Origin: Solen grandis
Lineage: Eukaryota; Mollusca; Bivalvia; Adapedonta; Solenidae
Direction: 5' to 3'
Assembly (NCBI GenBank): GCA_021229015.1
Contig: CM037782.1
Location: forward strand, 57,843,518 to 57,907,517
Length of the DNA stretch: 64,000 nucleotides
Positions 1 to 14,479 of this stretch are shown here, in pieces (within the stretch, counting starts at the first letter, position 1; each line of letters starts with the position of its first letter). A model generated the notes under the pieces. It was not told the origin of the DNA. It did no database searches and saw only the letters and a list, made by a program, of their open reading frames with translations. The translations under genes and the position numbers were made by a program.

Positions 1-116
1 CCATATTTGAAAATAAAGTATTCGGGAAATGGTTCAATATGTCCATATAGAAATTTGCATGATACTGATTTGCAGTATGTTCTATAAATGTACTTTATAA
101 AAAAACGTGCTGAATC

Positions 117-283
117 ATGTAGATCCATTATAAAGCGCTCTATTATAAAGCCCTCCATTATAATGTGAAAGTCATTAGCATATATCCCAGCCCAACGGTA
201 GATCCTATTTGCATAGTGGATAAATTAAGTGTATTTTTACAGACCCTAAATATAGCTTTATAATAGATCTGCAGTGTACTCCA
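117..283. mobile_element. MITE with TGTAGATCCATTATAAAG-type inverted ends
   Basis: The left end tgtagatccattataaag is matched in inverted orientation by ctttataatagatctgca on the right. No coding capacity. Similar ends flank 15788-15987. Confidence 0.5.
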
Positions 284-950
284 GCAATAAATGCTTCCTG
301 TTGTCCAAATTTCACCATGCAATCTATTAAACTCTGTCAGAATAATTTCACCGTCTCTCAAACTAAAGCTGTCATAGAACAAGACAAGATCCATAATAGG
401 AACTTGTGGGGCTATATTCAACATAGAATTACATCCTTAAACAAAATAGAAACATTATATTTATAAAATGATCAATGAATTATTCTGTCTTCAATCTGAA
501 ACATTCTCAGTGTTTGTTTCAATCGATTGCTGGAAAAGGACATTGGATCATCAAATAGAAATGTTGGTATGTTTATTTTATGGATGTAAACATCACTATC
601 CCTTAGGAAGGCAGCCTGCTCTATCAAATTGTTTATCAGTTGGATATTTCCCATGCAGATGTATAGAATGCATCTGGTCATTTCCCAGAAAATATTCAGT
701 CATTAAAAGTTAATGGATCTAAAAACAACAACAAATGCTTTGGAATTCAGAAACAGGATAGCTGTACTTTTCATAATGTTGAAATCTAACAGAATTTCTA
801 GTTTTATAGTATATTATTCAGTTGAGATGTGCCGACTAATTATAATGTTTTATCCCATGCATTTGTTGTAAACACTGAGGAATATTTATCTGATAGAGCA
901 TATCTTTCACTGTAGAAGATAAGGTGGGGAAAGTTTCCTGTGTGCTTATA
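284..950. other. AT-rich non-coding stretch
   Basis: Small ORFs on both strands (to about 88 codons) have no domain pattern and no splice context. Nothing recognised. Confidence 0.5.
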
Positions 951-1200
951 TTAACCTATTGCTTCATGAATATTCATGTATAAATTCATGACTTCATGAA
1001 TATTGATTATCTAAACTTTAAATGGTATATGAAATAGTGGATTTTTTCTTTGTTCTGCAGACTGTGTAGAATTTGAACTACACTATTGTATGAGCAAACA
1101 GAGGAGACCCTGATCAGACAGCCCCTATAGAAGCTATCTGATCTGGGTCAGCTCCGTTTGCAAATGTATCAAATTGAGTCTATATGAGGGAAAGGGTTAA
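951..1200. mobile_element. TTAA MITE, family 2
   Basis: TTAA at both ends; right end tatgagggaaagggttaa. Contains tgaatattcatg near the left end and a central gagcaaacagaggagaccctg palindrome-like block ending gatctgggtcagctccgtttgc. Immediately followed by a family 1 copy. Confidence 0.7.
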
Positions 1201-1210
1201 AGTAAGTGCG

Positions 1211-1452
1211 TTAACCATTTCCCTCATAGAGGAAACCATGAAAAGACCTATGCGAACAACATAATACCAGATTAGCCTGCGAGTAACTCGCAGGCTGATC
1301 AGGTTTTATGCTGTTCCCTGCTCCTGGGTGGTCTGGAAATGAGGATTTTGTAATTAAATTTGGTAAGGTTTAACTGTGGCTTTCTGCAGATCAGGCTTTA
1401 TGTGGTACCTATTGAGTGCGTCAAAATGAGTCTATATGAGGGAAAGGGTTAA
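1211..1452 (+). mobile_element. TTAA MITE, family 1 copy 1
   Basis: About 242 bp, ttaaccatttccctcata ... tatgagggaaagggttaa, with the central hairpin gcctgcgagtaactcgcaggc. TTAA target site and CCC-starting inverted ends suggest a piggyBac-mobilised non-autonomous element. Confidence 0.85.
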
Positions 1453-3934
1453 CCGAGTCTGGTTAAAAATATACATTGTACATGTAATGGTATATGACAT
1501 CAAGTCGATAGAAAATGATGTCATGTATAATTGGATGCTTAGATCCCACTGGGAATTTCAAAGGCACAGGAGAATGAAAGAAAGAGAAAAATATAGAGAC
1601 AAGGTGTAAGAATAACATCAGATAAAAAGAATATTTGCTGATTTCTGGTTAGATTATAATTGTTTTCTTTCACGTGTGGTTTTAGAATGTATGCATGTAC
1701 AACAGAATGTATGTTTAAAATGTATTTTCAATTGTGGTTCATTTATTATAGTACATGATACGTTGAAATCAGTTGTCAATTAAAAAATGTGCTAAACTGA
1801 TCTGTGTCATTATGGATTCATAATTACAATGTAATGTTCTGCAGAATTGTATCAAAACTGTTGTAGATTTTATGAGGGCAACAGGGATATAGTCCTTTTT
1901 TACTGTTTGTCCATTTAGTATCCTTCATCAACAAGATATATTAACCTTTAACCTGCTGAATATCTCAAACAGACTTAGCCAGCATCTTTTTTGGAACTGT
2001 CCATTATCAATTTTAAGGATAACAAGATGAAAACTTGTTGTTGGTCAGCCAACAGTAAAGAGCCAGGATTGTGCAGGCTGGCCAGTGGCTCCTTACTGAT
2101 GGCAAAGGTTAGCACTTACAGTTCCAGCAGGATAAGGGTTAAATCTGCAACATTTTGACACAGTTTTTGGCGACATTACATTGTTTGATTGTCTGTATGG
2201 TGGACAAATAGGAGACTGTATCATCCGTCACCACAGCTGTGCAGATGCCTCTGAATGACTCTATGATAATGGTGCAAAATTACCACCAGGATAAAATCTT
2301 GGTCGTTTATGACAGATGCATGATAAGGCAAATGACTAGTTATTAATTCATTGTTTTCTAGATAGGATTCAGAAATGATTTGATGGTCAACTGAGTTTGA
2401 TGCTGATTGCTTAGATATTAATAGGCCTGCATTATTGGAGGCAATTTTTGCAGAGATAAAATTGACCAACTGGACACTTGTAATTTATGTGCTCTGTGAA
2501 TGCATGGCTGACTTGAATGACCTTTGGAAGCAGATGATATCTTTCAGGTTATCTGGATTGAAATGATCTGTTGCTGATCAATGACAGTGACACTGAAAGA
2601 CTTCTTACAGCATAAATCTTAGCAATATTTGGATTTTTTTCATACAAGTCAGACATTAGGGCAGCCTTCATGCATTTCAGTAGACAGCTTGGCTCTGCTA
2701 TGCATGCAACAGATATTTTTGTTCTCCATACCAATCAAGTAACACTGGCCACATAATCTTTCAAATGGGATAATAGACTTCAGTTATATTCAAGGCTTCT
2801 TCAAAAAGAGAGCAGAGGGAACAAAATTTGGTGAATTTACAATTTCATTTTTTTTTTCTTATTAAAGTCCTGTCTATAAAACAGTATTAAAAACAAAAAC
2901 AATGGCCTCACATTCTATAGAAACATGGAATATCAAACTACTATTATGGAAAAGATTCAAATCTGCATGCATACCATGGTACCTTGATTTAAAGGATCTA
3001 TTTGCCTTTATAATCTTTTAATTTCAAACATGAGATGTTCCTTTTTTCAAAATTTAAATCCAGAACTGCCTTGTTTACTGACCTAAAGAATAGAAGCTTT
3101 ATATACATGCAATAACATGAAATTGCCTTTGATTTTATCATTTATTTCAAGTTATAGTTGTACAGTCTCAATTTAAGATGTTTTGTGAACTACAGGACTT
3201 AACCTATCAGAGACTACTTTATTGATCTACCATTCTTTGTATCCCTGTAATGAAGACACCCATTTTATTTATGACTTTTCTCACCACTAAATAGGAAGCA
3301 ACATCCGACATGGGCAGTTTGATGTTTATTTCTGTGAACAATTAGTAGGAAGAAAATGGACTGGACGGCATTTCCTAGAAGACATTTGTGTCACATGTTT
3401 GAGGGGATGGAGGAAATATGGTAATGTGAAAGTGCTGAGAAAATTGACAGGAAGTGTTTCCAGTTACATGTATATACAATGTACCTGATAGAGGTAATGG
3501 CATTTTATTTGTTGGATGATTGGTTTTTAGACAGCAGTTTCTCCTTTATATTGGTTTTTTATGTATATAGGATGAGAGAAATTTCTTTCTACATGAAATG
3601 ATAGAGAATCCAACAAAACGTATCAAACATAATACTTTGTGAAAAAAAAAAAACAAGGAAAAATCATGACGGAGATCAGCAGTAATCACTGAGACAGCTG
3701 TGGTCCAGTGATGATGCAAGGTAATGTAGCTCCTTTATAATGCTATATTTAGGGGTCAAGTCTTATGCTGTTTTCTAACAGACCACATTTTAACTGTACT
3801 TTAAGTAAAATAATCAAATAAGTACATAAAGATTTTTGGTCCCGTGTTTTTCTGCATTATAATTGTTTTGTGTTCTGTCTTAATTGACCACAATTCTGTA
3901 AGTTGCGAGTTTGAATCCCAATTCAACTTGATGT
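1453..3934. other. AT-rich non-coding stretch
   Basis: No exon with LamG, EGF or discoidin pattern seen on the + strand. Only short chance ORFs; no repeat recognised. Confidence 0.5.
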
Positions 3935-4132
3935 ATCACTGTAGTCCAGTGGTAACATATTAACTGCAGATTTGAAGGTTGTGCATGGGTTCAAAACCAT
4001 ATGGGAGTAATAATCTTTCATAACCCTCCCAGGTGCAAATTACTGGTCCAACCTGTGAATCATTTAGAAGGATAAAAAGGAATTGTAACAGCCTGTTTCC
4101 CAGTCAGCATAAGTAAAAATAAGTTTAAACAA
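3935..4132 (+). mobile_element. tRNA-derived SINE, group C, degraded
   Basis: Contains gtagtccagtggtaac (A-box-like) and gggttcaaaacc (B-box-like), then ataaccctcccaggtgcaaa and an A-rich end. Matches the copy at 5068. Confidence 0.6.
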
Positions 4133-4343
4133 AACAGTAAGAATAAAGAAAACTTATGTACAAATTTGTGGCTTTAAAAAGAGTATATATCATGTTTATA
4201 TTGATTTTTCAGTCAGAACGAGATAGATTACTAAATACACATAAAGATGATGCTGATGATGTCATCTAGGAAGAAAATAATAATGGAAATAAGATGATTA
4301 TGATGAAGATGATTTGATGGTGATAGGCAGTCACCCTTGATTT

Positions 4344-4408
4344 TCCTTGTGATCAACCTAACTGCAGTGCTGGTTTTTTCACGACCTAACTGCAGTGCTG
4401 GTGTTTTC
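4344..4408. repeat. Short tandem duplication
   Basis: cctaactgcagtgctggt occurs twice, about 35 bp apart. Confidence 0.5.
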
Positions 4409-5067
4409 AGGAGGTTGTTACTGCAGGGCTATTGATTGCCATCCTGCTGGGCCCATCTTTGAGTCTGTTTCCACTTCGCTTGAGTTCTGAGGAATCAAAA
4501 GTAATTTAGAGAGATATATGAGTGGCAAGACTTCTCTACAAATCAAGATGACATAAACATGGATTTCTTTGGATAAAAAGTCCTGTCCAGACATCCCTGG
4601 TAGATTTGATAATTTTTCAAATGGCCTATCAGCACACAATGTTCATGGTCGACAGACTGAGGCCAGTGTTTCATTTATAATGTATTTCTTTGTCAGTATT
4701 GTCATTAGCTCTCAGACAAAATACCCATTTGAATTTTTTTAGGATGATGAATTCATTTTTGCTGCTCCGTAAAAAAAAATGGAATGCATTTTCCTATGAA
4801 TCTTCTAGGAACATCAAAAGGGCTTCAGCCTCAGCTGTCTTTGACTGAAATGACCGGAGTTGTCAGTTCCATTAATACTTATGGCAGCTGATTTGTTAGA
4901 AAATGTAGCCATTGATTGATGGAAGACATCTTTTTCAGAAATCTCACTCTGCTGGTACTTGAACTTGGCTTTCAAGATTTGTATAACTAAAGTTTGTTTG
5001 GTGTTGAAAACACCAAGTTAATATTCAGACTAAAAGTTAAAGCCTTTTTTAATGGCCCTTTTTAAAG

Positions 5068-5265
5068 TCACTGTGGTCCAGTGTTAATGTACTTGACTGC
5101 GAATATGCAGGTTGTGGGTTCAAAGCCCTTTTTGGGGCAGGGATTTTTCATGACCTTCCCAGACGCAAAGTACAGGTTCAACTCAGGACTTGTTGAGAGG
5201 GAATAGTATGAGTGGCAAGAACTTGTTTTCCAAATAAACGTAAAATAAATAAATAAATTTAAACA
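5068..5265 (+). mobile_element. tRNA-derived SINE, group C
   Basis: tcactgtggtccagtgttaa (A box region) and tgtgggttcaaagccc (B box), a body with catgaccttcccagacgcaa, and an A-rich tail of aaataaataaataaa. RNA polymerase III promoter layout. Confidence 0.7.
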
Positions 5266-8200
5266 AATGTTGATCCTTGTATTTTCCCAGTGATGTTAAA
5301 GTTTTTCCGCTATATGAGCATTGATTATAAATCTAAAGTTGAATCCTTGGCTGGGGAGGATTATTGTAGATTCTTTCAAGAGCAATTAAAGTACTGGTCC
5401 AACTCTGTCCATATTTAAAGAAAATTTAGGTTAGATAAGTCTTTTTTGCCTAGATTTATATAAAAAGAAAGTTTGCATGAATTTGAATATACTGGTAAAT
5501 GTATTAAAAAGGAGTGTGGGAGGGGGAGAGGCTGGCAAACAAAATTAAGTTGACAAAGACAGAAATTTGAAACCTTATATTCAATGATCTACAGATGATC
5601 TGAAACTGAAAGTGTTAGCACCTGAGTAGTTCAATCTGTAGAGCATAATTATCCAACCTGTCCTGGAGAGTCAGAGCAATGATTTTACTTTTTTTCCCTG
5701 TGTTTCACAAAATATCTCAATTGAGATTATATATTTACAAAAGTTGTGAGGAAATTCAAGACTTTTTGGAAAAGGGTTTTTTGAGTTGAAATACAGGCTA
5801 GTTTACGTAAGACCTTTCTTAAAATGGTGTTAGCTTACAATTACCATAACTTAACCCACTATAATTAACTGTACTCAAGTTTCTTTTTTTTACTTGGAAA
5901 AGTTCATTTTATCCTTGTGTATTCTTCATCTTTTTCCAAGTGATAATCTATATTAATCTAAGCCATGCAATCCTGGACTTCTTTTTGGATTAAAAAGTGC
6001 AATCATATCAACTTGGCAATTCCCAGCCTTACCCATTCAAGGAAATGAGTGTTCCGAATATGTACATGTTCTAAATCTATGGTGATTTGGCCATACTGTT
6101 CATTTTTTCATTAAGTCTTCTTTACCACTGTTTATTAATCTTTAAACAAATATCCCAAACTACATATTTACTAAAAAAATGTCAAGGTTGGGTATTAACA
6201 GCAAACAAACAACTTTTTAAGGTGGCCTTATATTGATTCAATTAGGATGAATGAGAAGCTGCTTCAAATCATTAAAGTACAAGTAACAGTCAGAGATGAC
6301 ATCAGTCAAATTAGATGTGCACACAGAATGTTTTCATAAAGTCCCAATCAAATGTCATTCCTCATGGCTTCACAAGGTTTCCTTGTGTGTTTTTTCTCCT
6401 GCCAGCAAAGTATGATTTTATTAACTGTTTGCCGAAGGAAATATTGATGGTAATAACAGAACTGCCATCCAAATCACTGGAGAAATCATAGATGTAGCAA
6501 AATCAAATTAGATTTGAGGGGCTCATAAATAATATTTGTAGAGAGGAAGTGTAATTTGAAAATGATGATAGACTGGTTTCTGTTATTTCATTCCAGGACG
6601 TTCATTGAACCAGTCTTAAGGAAAGTACAAGGGAGTTAAAAGTAAAAGCTGATTTCTTAGATATAATGATTTTGATGCCCGTTTAAATCAAAAGTTATGG
6701 AATGTGTCTGGTTTTCTGTAAATATCTTTTTTTTTATTTGAAGAAAAAAAAAGTGTGGGTCATTTTTTTAATGGTATAGTAAATAAATTTTTATTTGAAA
6801 AAAAAGGGTAATTTTTAATTTGTATAGAAATTAAGTTATGAAGATTTATATCATTCTAATATTAATTGTCAATCTCATGTAGAAATAACAATTTATATGA
6901 ATATTGTTTTATGCAAGATTTGGAAACCTTTAAAAAATAAAATTGTAATTTCCATAAATAGTATTTTGACTCATTCTTTTGCCAGTAGCAATGTTATTTG
7001 GCAACATGCCATCGTCAGCTTACCACGAATGACTCTTTTCGTGAGGAACGCTGTATCTTTCTCAATTGATCAAATGAAATATAAAGTACAGAAAAACCAA
7101 TTATTCTAATTGTTGATTTTATTTTTCAAACTAAATTTTCTACCATCTTAATTGCTTAAACTGTAACTCATTTTCCATTTGTAATATTGCATGTTTGCAT
7201 GTACATCTGTTTAATAATCTGTAAATTTTAGTTTAAATTTATCACTGCTTGCAGAAATAGTCACTCAGTTTAAGTAGCCTTCCCCAGCAATGGTTACTTG
7301 AGTGCTGGGTCATTCATGAGTAATAAAAAAAAATGTTAATAAAACAAGTTGTAGAGATTTTATGACTAAAAATATAAATCTAATTTTTATTTTAAATTTG
7401 GTTAAAATAGTGTTCTCCCTTCCTTTAATTATTAAGTTCGAAACTCTCTCACCTGTCACTTATAATCACTGATAAGATGATTCAAGCTTAAAGTACCGTT
7501 GTATTGCATGTATGTAGCAATTTGCATTATCAGCAAGTAATTAGCTCAAACATCAGTTATATAATCGAATAGGTCGACCACAACTGATGAATTTTTTATT
7601 ATCGGAAGACTCCCTGTCTACTTTACTGCCCCTGTATCTGTTTAGAAGAGGAACTTGATGTACTGTAACTTTAAAGTGGGACCTTGGGAACATCTGCCAT
7701 GACTTAAAGTAGATTGGAAGCAACAGTCAGTTGGACTTTGTTCAATTTTGTTAAAAGCATGTTCAAGAAAATTAATTTCTTGTGTTGTAAGTGATGATCA
7801 ATTTATTTATAAGGCATTCTTTTTTTATTCTTTGTTTTATGAACTGCCAGTATTACAAGACAAAAAATATGCATTAAAGTAAAAATAAAGAAAAAAAAAA
7901 CATTAGTGTACAAAATGGAATTTATTTCAAGGTCTATGATAAAAGGTATTATTTTATTAATTGACTGCACTGGGTGGTTTAATGTCTATACAGATAAATA
8001 AAATATAACAATGGATTTCTTGTGCATCTTTTTTTTAAAATAATCATTAATAGCATCACGAACAGAAATATTGATTTTTGTAAACCAGATCAACCATTGA
8101 CTACCTGTTATCCCATTGTAGCTATTGGGCGGCCTGTTAGTCAGGCAATATATCTTTTTACACAGGAAAGATCCATTAAAGAATATAAGTTTTCTTTCTC

Positions 8201-10230
8201 TGAAAAAGAAATTTTTGAGCAAAGGGTATGTGAAAAAAAAATGCCAGTAGATTGATCAGAGAAGCCATGTTTAGTTTGTCTGTTTGGAAGAAAAAGTCAA
8301 GCTATTATAATCGCTGGGTTGTTGTGTAAAATTTTTAATGCTGATTTATGAAACAGATAAGCATTGCTCTGTGGGGCTCTTATTTTTGAAGTATTGTATA
8401 ACCTCACTTTTGATCTATTCATGGATGATGACGCAAGATAAGACCTAAAGAATATTTGAACAGTTTTCATTGGTAGAAAATGCCTTTTCTTAGGGAAAAA
8501 TTTTGAACAAAATTATTTGTTGAGATGACAACTAGCTGGAGTATATACTTTATATTCATGAATAATTAATAAAGTATTCAGATTGAAATACAGTTAATTG
8601 ATAATTATATAGCTGTTTTATCGAAACACTTCTCTTGCACATTGAGACCTGTTTCAGGCTGAATGTTATAAACATCTGCAGTGTATTATAGTCTGCTTCT
8701 CTGTTTCAGTTGACTGAAAGACAATTACAGTTAACTTTATTACAATAATGTTTACTCTCCAGATGCGGTGGAGGGGACACTTTACGTTATATAACATGCC
8801 ATGTCATTAATTTGTTAATGACATCATATAATTACAACATATTCTAAAAGCATATGCAACCTAAGTATGTACCCTTAAAACAGTGAATCTGAATGTACCG
8901 GTATGTCTAAATAGTTTAAAATACAAAACATTTTAATATGTCTCATAGGATTGAGTCATCCTTTTATACAATTTTCATGGTTCTGTTTGTTTGATGATAG
9001 CAGGAGAAATATAAAAGACTTAGTAACATCAGAATGCCAGGTATATATCATTGCAAAAAGCTTTTAAAATTATGCTCTATTTATTTGTTTACAAATGTTG
9101 GAATATTTATTATTCTTGAAACCAGCTTTTCAAATTTGATCTCTGTATTGAAATTTGTTCATTCGTTCTAAATTTTATACGCAAATATAAATTTGTGTTA
9201 AATATAATTATTTACAAATTTGAAATTAAAAAAGGAAAAAAGTTGATGGTTCAAGCCAAGTCTAAAAGGAAAAGGAGAATATAATGTAATTTCATACCTC
9301 AGAAAATGTTAAAGAAAATGAGACCAACATCTAAGAAAGTAATATAAAAAAAATAAAACCAGAATGAAATTGATAAAAAAGTGGAGAAGAGTAGAAAGGG
9401 ATTTCTCAGCTCTGAAGACGAAATAAACAATAAAGCCAAGAGTAATATATGAACAAAAAAAAAAAATTATGTAAAGAAAATAAAAATGGGCGCAGTTTAC
9501 CCTTACAATCGTTCTTCATTTTACAACTTACTCACATCAGGTATTTTATTTAATGTGTTTTCAGGAGCCTCTTAAAACAGTGAGTAGAACCTGAAAATGA
9601 AAATGCTGTTAAATGTCTGTTTCTTTATTCATGCAATGATAAAATAGCTGTTAATTCAAGTCAGTTCCCCACTTCCTAAAGCAGATGTTTTCTGATTTCT
9701 TTATAATTTACACAGGTGCTGCAAAGATTTTTATAATTCAATTTTTTTTTCAGAATTTTTTCTTGAACACAACAAGGGAAACTGAAGAGGGAATCCATGT
9801 TGTACAGTTTTGACCTTGCCACAGAGGATAGGTATGTTGTTGTTTTTGTTTATTTTTAAATCTGGTTTGTTTATCTGTCTATAAGCAGGATAAAAAGCAA
9901 AGCATGTATCAGGATTGTCATTAAATGTAATGGAGAAATGGAGTATAAGACATAGATACACAGCTGTAGACTCATTTTTATGTACTCTATTATCATGCAA
10001 ACATCAATATTGCAGTGTATATAATAGACCCAATATGATTTATTGGTATTATTATATGATAACAACATGGTCCAATATAATTTAATGGCTTGATTAGGAC
10101 CCAAAACATTGTATTAATGGATTTACACTGCACATGTATTGAGATTTGTTAGTTTAGTATCAGTATTGCGTCTTTCGTTTAACTTATCAGAAGAGGGGCT
10201 GCTTATACTGGAATCTGACTTGTCGTGTAC
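5266..10230. other. AT-rich non-coding stretch
   Basis: Many A/T homopolymer runs and small ORFs without recognisable domains. No clear exon or repeat boundary found. Confidence 0.5.
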
Positions 10231-10320
10231 CGTCCTGTCATTTCATGTCCTACACTCACATTGCATGAAGACAAGGCTAAATACCAGGGTATTAATCACC
10301 TATGTTGGTTGTTCTAGTTT
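10231..10320 (+). repeat. Dispersed repeat fragment
   Basis: cctgtcatttcatgtcctac...cactcacattgcatgaagacaaggct...ggtattaatcacct matches 16988-17158, where the same sequence is interrupted by a hairpin element, and more weakly 61250-61370. Confidence 0.6.
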
Positions 10321-13300
10321 TTATCAGATTATGAAACAAGTCCTCATAAATTATATCGATCATTTTCCATGAGTTGGGTGATGATGTGCACCAGGGGAAA
10401 AACCCACATGGATCATCAATGGACAGAGGCAGTTACCATACCCTTTCATGTTTGTGACGCTAAAATCGAACCTGCGTTGCATTTAAGTGCATTATCACTT
10501 CCCTATCCAAGCATCCAAAGATGCCAGATTTTCTTTTATTCATAAAATCATTGTAAACCCCACTGTGGGCTGTAAGTGCATCTTATAATTTCGTATTGTT
10601 TTTCATGACTTCTTTACAACTACATCAGAGCTACAATAATTGGCCTAGAAGTTACAATTTATCATCATTATCAATTAGGCATATTAGGTTTGTTTAGTAC
10701 TATCTTCAGAATAAAAAAACTCCAATAAAACACATTGATTCTAAAGGATTCTTTTTATCTACAGTACTGGACTTGAGTAAATATAATTTTTGTTTGTTTG
10801 TCACTCTTTTGTAAAATAATTTTTGTATAGGAATACAAACTGTTCGGGCTGATTTTTCTTATTTTCTTGTAATCACATGAATTTCCTATTGTATCAGTCA
10901 TGATTCAAATAAGGCATGGAAAACTCTAGATTTAAATCTTTCTCTAAGAGTTTTGTGACTCAGACCTCTTAAATAGAGTAAAACAATAAAACATGTATCA
11001 TCTTCAGTAATGTTTACTCAATTTTGATTATCTTGATATAGATGCTTTTGCTTTGTAAGACCATAAATTCTATTAATCTGTAACAGGAAAAAAAATCAAT
11101 CAGTTGCGTGACCTAGAACAGTAACTCTAATAAAATATTGATTCAAATTTGCCTCCTGACATTTTTTTATTCCTATGAGATATTTCTTGCCTATCTGGTT
11201 ACCTAGTTTATTTTCTTGTTTTCAGCATTTTTTGTGATTCTAGCAACTTTCTCAATAGCCATTTGTTGAAGAGCTCTGAATTTCTTTCTGTGATCTTTCT
11301 TAAGGTTAAAACATTATTCTACAAGTGGTAACAGTGTAAGAGGCACTTGAGACGGAAAGATTTTTGTATGAAAACAATTCTACTTGTATACATTGGGCCT
11401 TGGAAAGATATAAATCTGACTTCAGAGTCAATCATTTTGAGATTCTTTTGTGATATTTTATTCCTCCGAATCAATAGACAGGGGGTGGAGGGTGGCTTAT
11501 AGTTTTTGTCCTGTCTGTCTGTCTGTCTACTGGATCACTTATGTAAGTGTCTCACCAAATTACTTGTTTGCCATTAAATCTTAATATCCTAACATGTGTG
11601 ATAGGTACTTTATAGTTACCTCCGCACAATTTTAATGTAAAATTCCATTTATTTCACATTGATTATGCAACAAGTTTTCACAACCCACATATATAGTAGC
11701 GTATGTCAGATCCTTGCAGAAGGAGAATACCAGAGTACCAAGGAAAACCTACATGTCTAGATGGTGACCACAATGCACTCTTACATCATTCCCAGAATGC
11801 ACTGATGAGAATCAGAATGTGCTAATCACCAAGACATTATAATATATTCCCGAATAATTGCCAGAGTTTGTTACAGTAAAATTGCATTATGATTCTGTGA
11901 GAAATGTTTTGCAATAATGATTCAATTTCAACAATAGCTTCAGTTTCCTTTGTGAATACATAATTATCACGTTCAAGCAAATTAAAAGAAAGGAAAAAAA
12001 CAACATGAAAACATTAATCATCTAGAGTGACATAATTTAACTTCCATTACAGGTTCAAATGTATGATATGAAGTAAACTACATGAATAATGAGGAAGCCA
12101 TGCTGAGCTTTGCCTTTATATCATTACTTGAAGTAGCTTCAATTACCATCATACCTACAGATTTATCCTCTTACACAATAATATTTGAAGATGTTTTTTT
12201 ACCTATACCATACAAATGCAAGACCTTTTTCACAACTTCCATAATGTAATACTTAAAATTTGTGTTTTGAAAAACCAGCAAAATCACTGCTAACAAGATT
12301 AAATGATTAGTAGCATTCAAAACCTTGGTATTAAGTATTCCTTTCATTAAATAGACAGTATCTTGATGTGGAGGCAGTTTTATAAAAGTTGTTGACGTAT
12401 CTGCACATATATTAAATTGGATGATGTGATGAATGCTTATAATCCTCGCAAAGTAAAAAATGTATTAAAGAAACTATATCAACGGTGGTGTATGTGATAA
12501 GAAAATGTTGCAACAGTCAGGATTTTAAATCACCTCAGTATCAGCAGACAGTAGGGTTGCATGGGGTAAGATGCAGATTATTCCCATCATCTGTGTCTCA
12601 TTACAGGAGGCAGTTTACAAATTTTGTTAATGCTTCAGTAATATTAGTTATGCAGGGGGTCCAATTACAAGTTTGCATTTTTATGCCAAGTTAAATAGAT
12701 GAAAATGAAATCAAATCAGTCCCATGGTGTGATAATAAGTGACATCATAAATTATATCACGGTAATAGGCAGAAAAATGAAACTGGTGTACTTGGTAGCT
12801 TTCTGCAAGCCTTTAAGATTCAGGCTATTAAAATTGTTTCTTCAGGTTAACTCTGTTCACATATATTAATGCATAATAATGAACGTATCAGTTAATGGCT
12901 TATGTTTATTTTAGAAGTTGTTCATGCATTCTGTACCTGTTTATGCTCTTCTGCTTTGGAGGGAAAGAATTTAAAAAATATGATTGTGTAAAAAAAGAAT
13001 AAATAAAGACTGATTTTCTTTCCTTTTTGATATTTTCTTGATAGGAAGAGTTGTTTCAACAATCTTGATGAATGCCTGGTATGGTGTCCATTTACACAGA
13101 CTTTGCTTTAAATACAAATGAATTCTCATACAATAGTTAAATATATTCATGGAAGTCATGCACTTGACCTGCTTTTGCTTCATATTTTACTGCGGAATAA
13201 CATACTGTTACAGCAGCAAGGTTATTAGATGAAGTTCCTAACTCACACTACAGTGGATTTTCATGTGAGAATTAGATCTAGTTATTGGTGTTTTTTATAT

Positions 13301-13889
13301 GATAAGACATAGAGCTATTGTTCAGTGTCAAATTCTACTAATGCTTTGTATTAAGTTTACAATTTTCATCATGATTTACTGTAATGTATGTCTTCATATT
13401 GAACCACAGGATAAGGTAAATTCTCAAAAGGGTAACCTTTATCCCATGTTTGAAATTTCCTAGTTGAAATTCATAGATTTTTGAGAAATTAAATATGCAT
13501 GTAAACCCCATATCCACTCTAGAACCTGGGTTTAGTGAGTGCAGTATCTGATTTGTAGACTCTGACAATAACTTTACTGCAGTTAATGAACACTTACTAA
13601 ATGACAACGTTTCTTTGTTGAAAAAAGCAGTAAATTCTGCAAGACAAGTTGCACCCATACCAATAAAATGTAAAAAGGGAGAAAATGCCATAAAAACAGA
13701 GAGGATTTGTTTTTGTCTGGACTCACCAGGGTTATATCAGGTATTTTGCATATTTTAAAAGTCTTAGCTGAAAAGTTATGACCTGAGTGTTTACCAAAGT
13801 GCAAGGAATATTTGTAAATTTGAATTCATACTCAGCAAAAATAATAGACATATTCTAAAATTTAAAATTTCTTTTGAACATGTAAACTT
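10321..13889. other. AT-rich non-coding stretch before the gap
   Basis: A (GTCT)n run at 11507-11528; otherwise no supported feature. A 117-codon minus-strand ORF near 13338-13691 shows no domain or codon bias. Confidence 0.5.
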
Positions 13890-13989
13890 NNNNNNNNNNN
13901 NNNNNNNNNNNNNNNNNNNNNNNNNNNNNNNNNNNNNNNNNNNNNNNNNNNNNNNNNNNNNNNNNNNNNNNNNNNNNNNNNNNNNNNNN
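13890..13989. other. Assembly gap (100 N)
   Basis: Exactly 100 Ns, the usual placeholder for a gap of unknown length. Missing upstream exons could be hidden here. Confidence 0.98.
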
Positions 13990-14479
13990 ATCATGAAACT
14001 GTTGTAAGTGCATATAGAAATAGGGAGAAACGGAAGAGGTTTTTGGTCAGCCCTCACTATGAAGCTTTTGTTTACCAGAACATAAATCTAGAATATAAGT
14101 ATTTGCCAACAAAGACTCATTGATTGACACTTCCGTCTTAATTATCCACCAGTAACCTGTTGGTATGATCCAATGCAGCGATTAAAACTAGTACTGAGGC
14201 GTGTTCAACAATTCAAGTGCTTCAAGCGACTGCAAGTACTCTTTTTCTGAACCCGAGTGTTACATGTAGTGCTTGCTTGCGCTCGATGTCATACTGTTTA
14301 GGTGTTACGCCAAGATGGGGTCGTCTGCTCCCCATATGACAACTCTTTTACAAATGATGAAACTGCTTAGTGATACCAGCATAATTTGGTCTCAAGTCCG
14401 CCATTGATGGGATCGAGCAATCGCTCTCGTTCTATAGAATATTTCTATTATCTGGCTCTCGCAATGGGGCGCTTGCTTT

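Noticed and set aside
13338..13691. 117-codon minus-strand ORF
   Set aside because: No domain pattern, AT-driven composition, no splice context; expected by chance in this much sequence.
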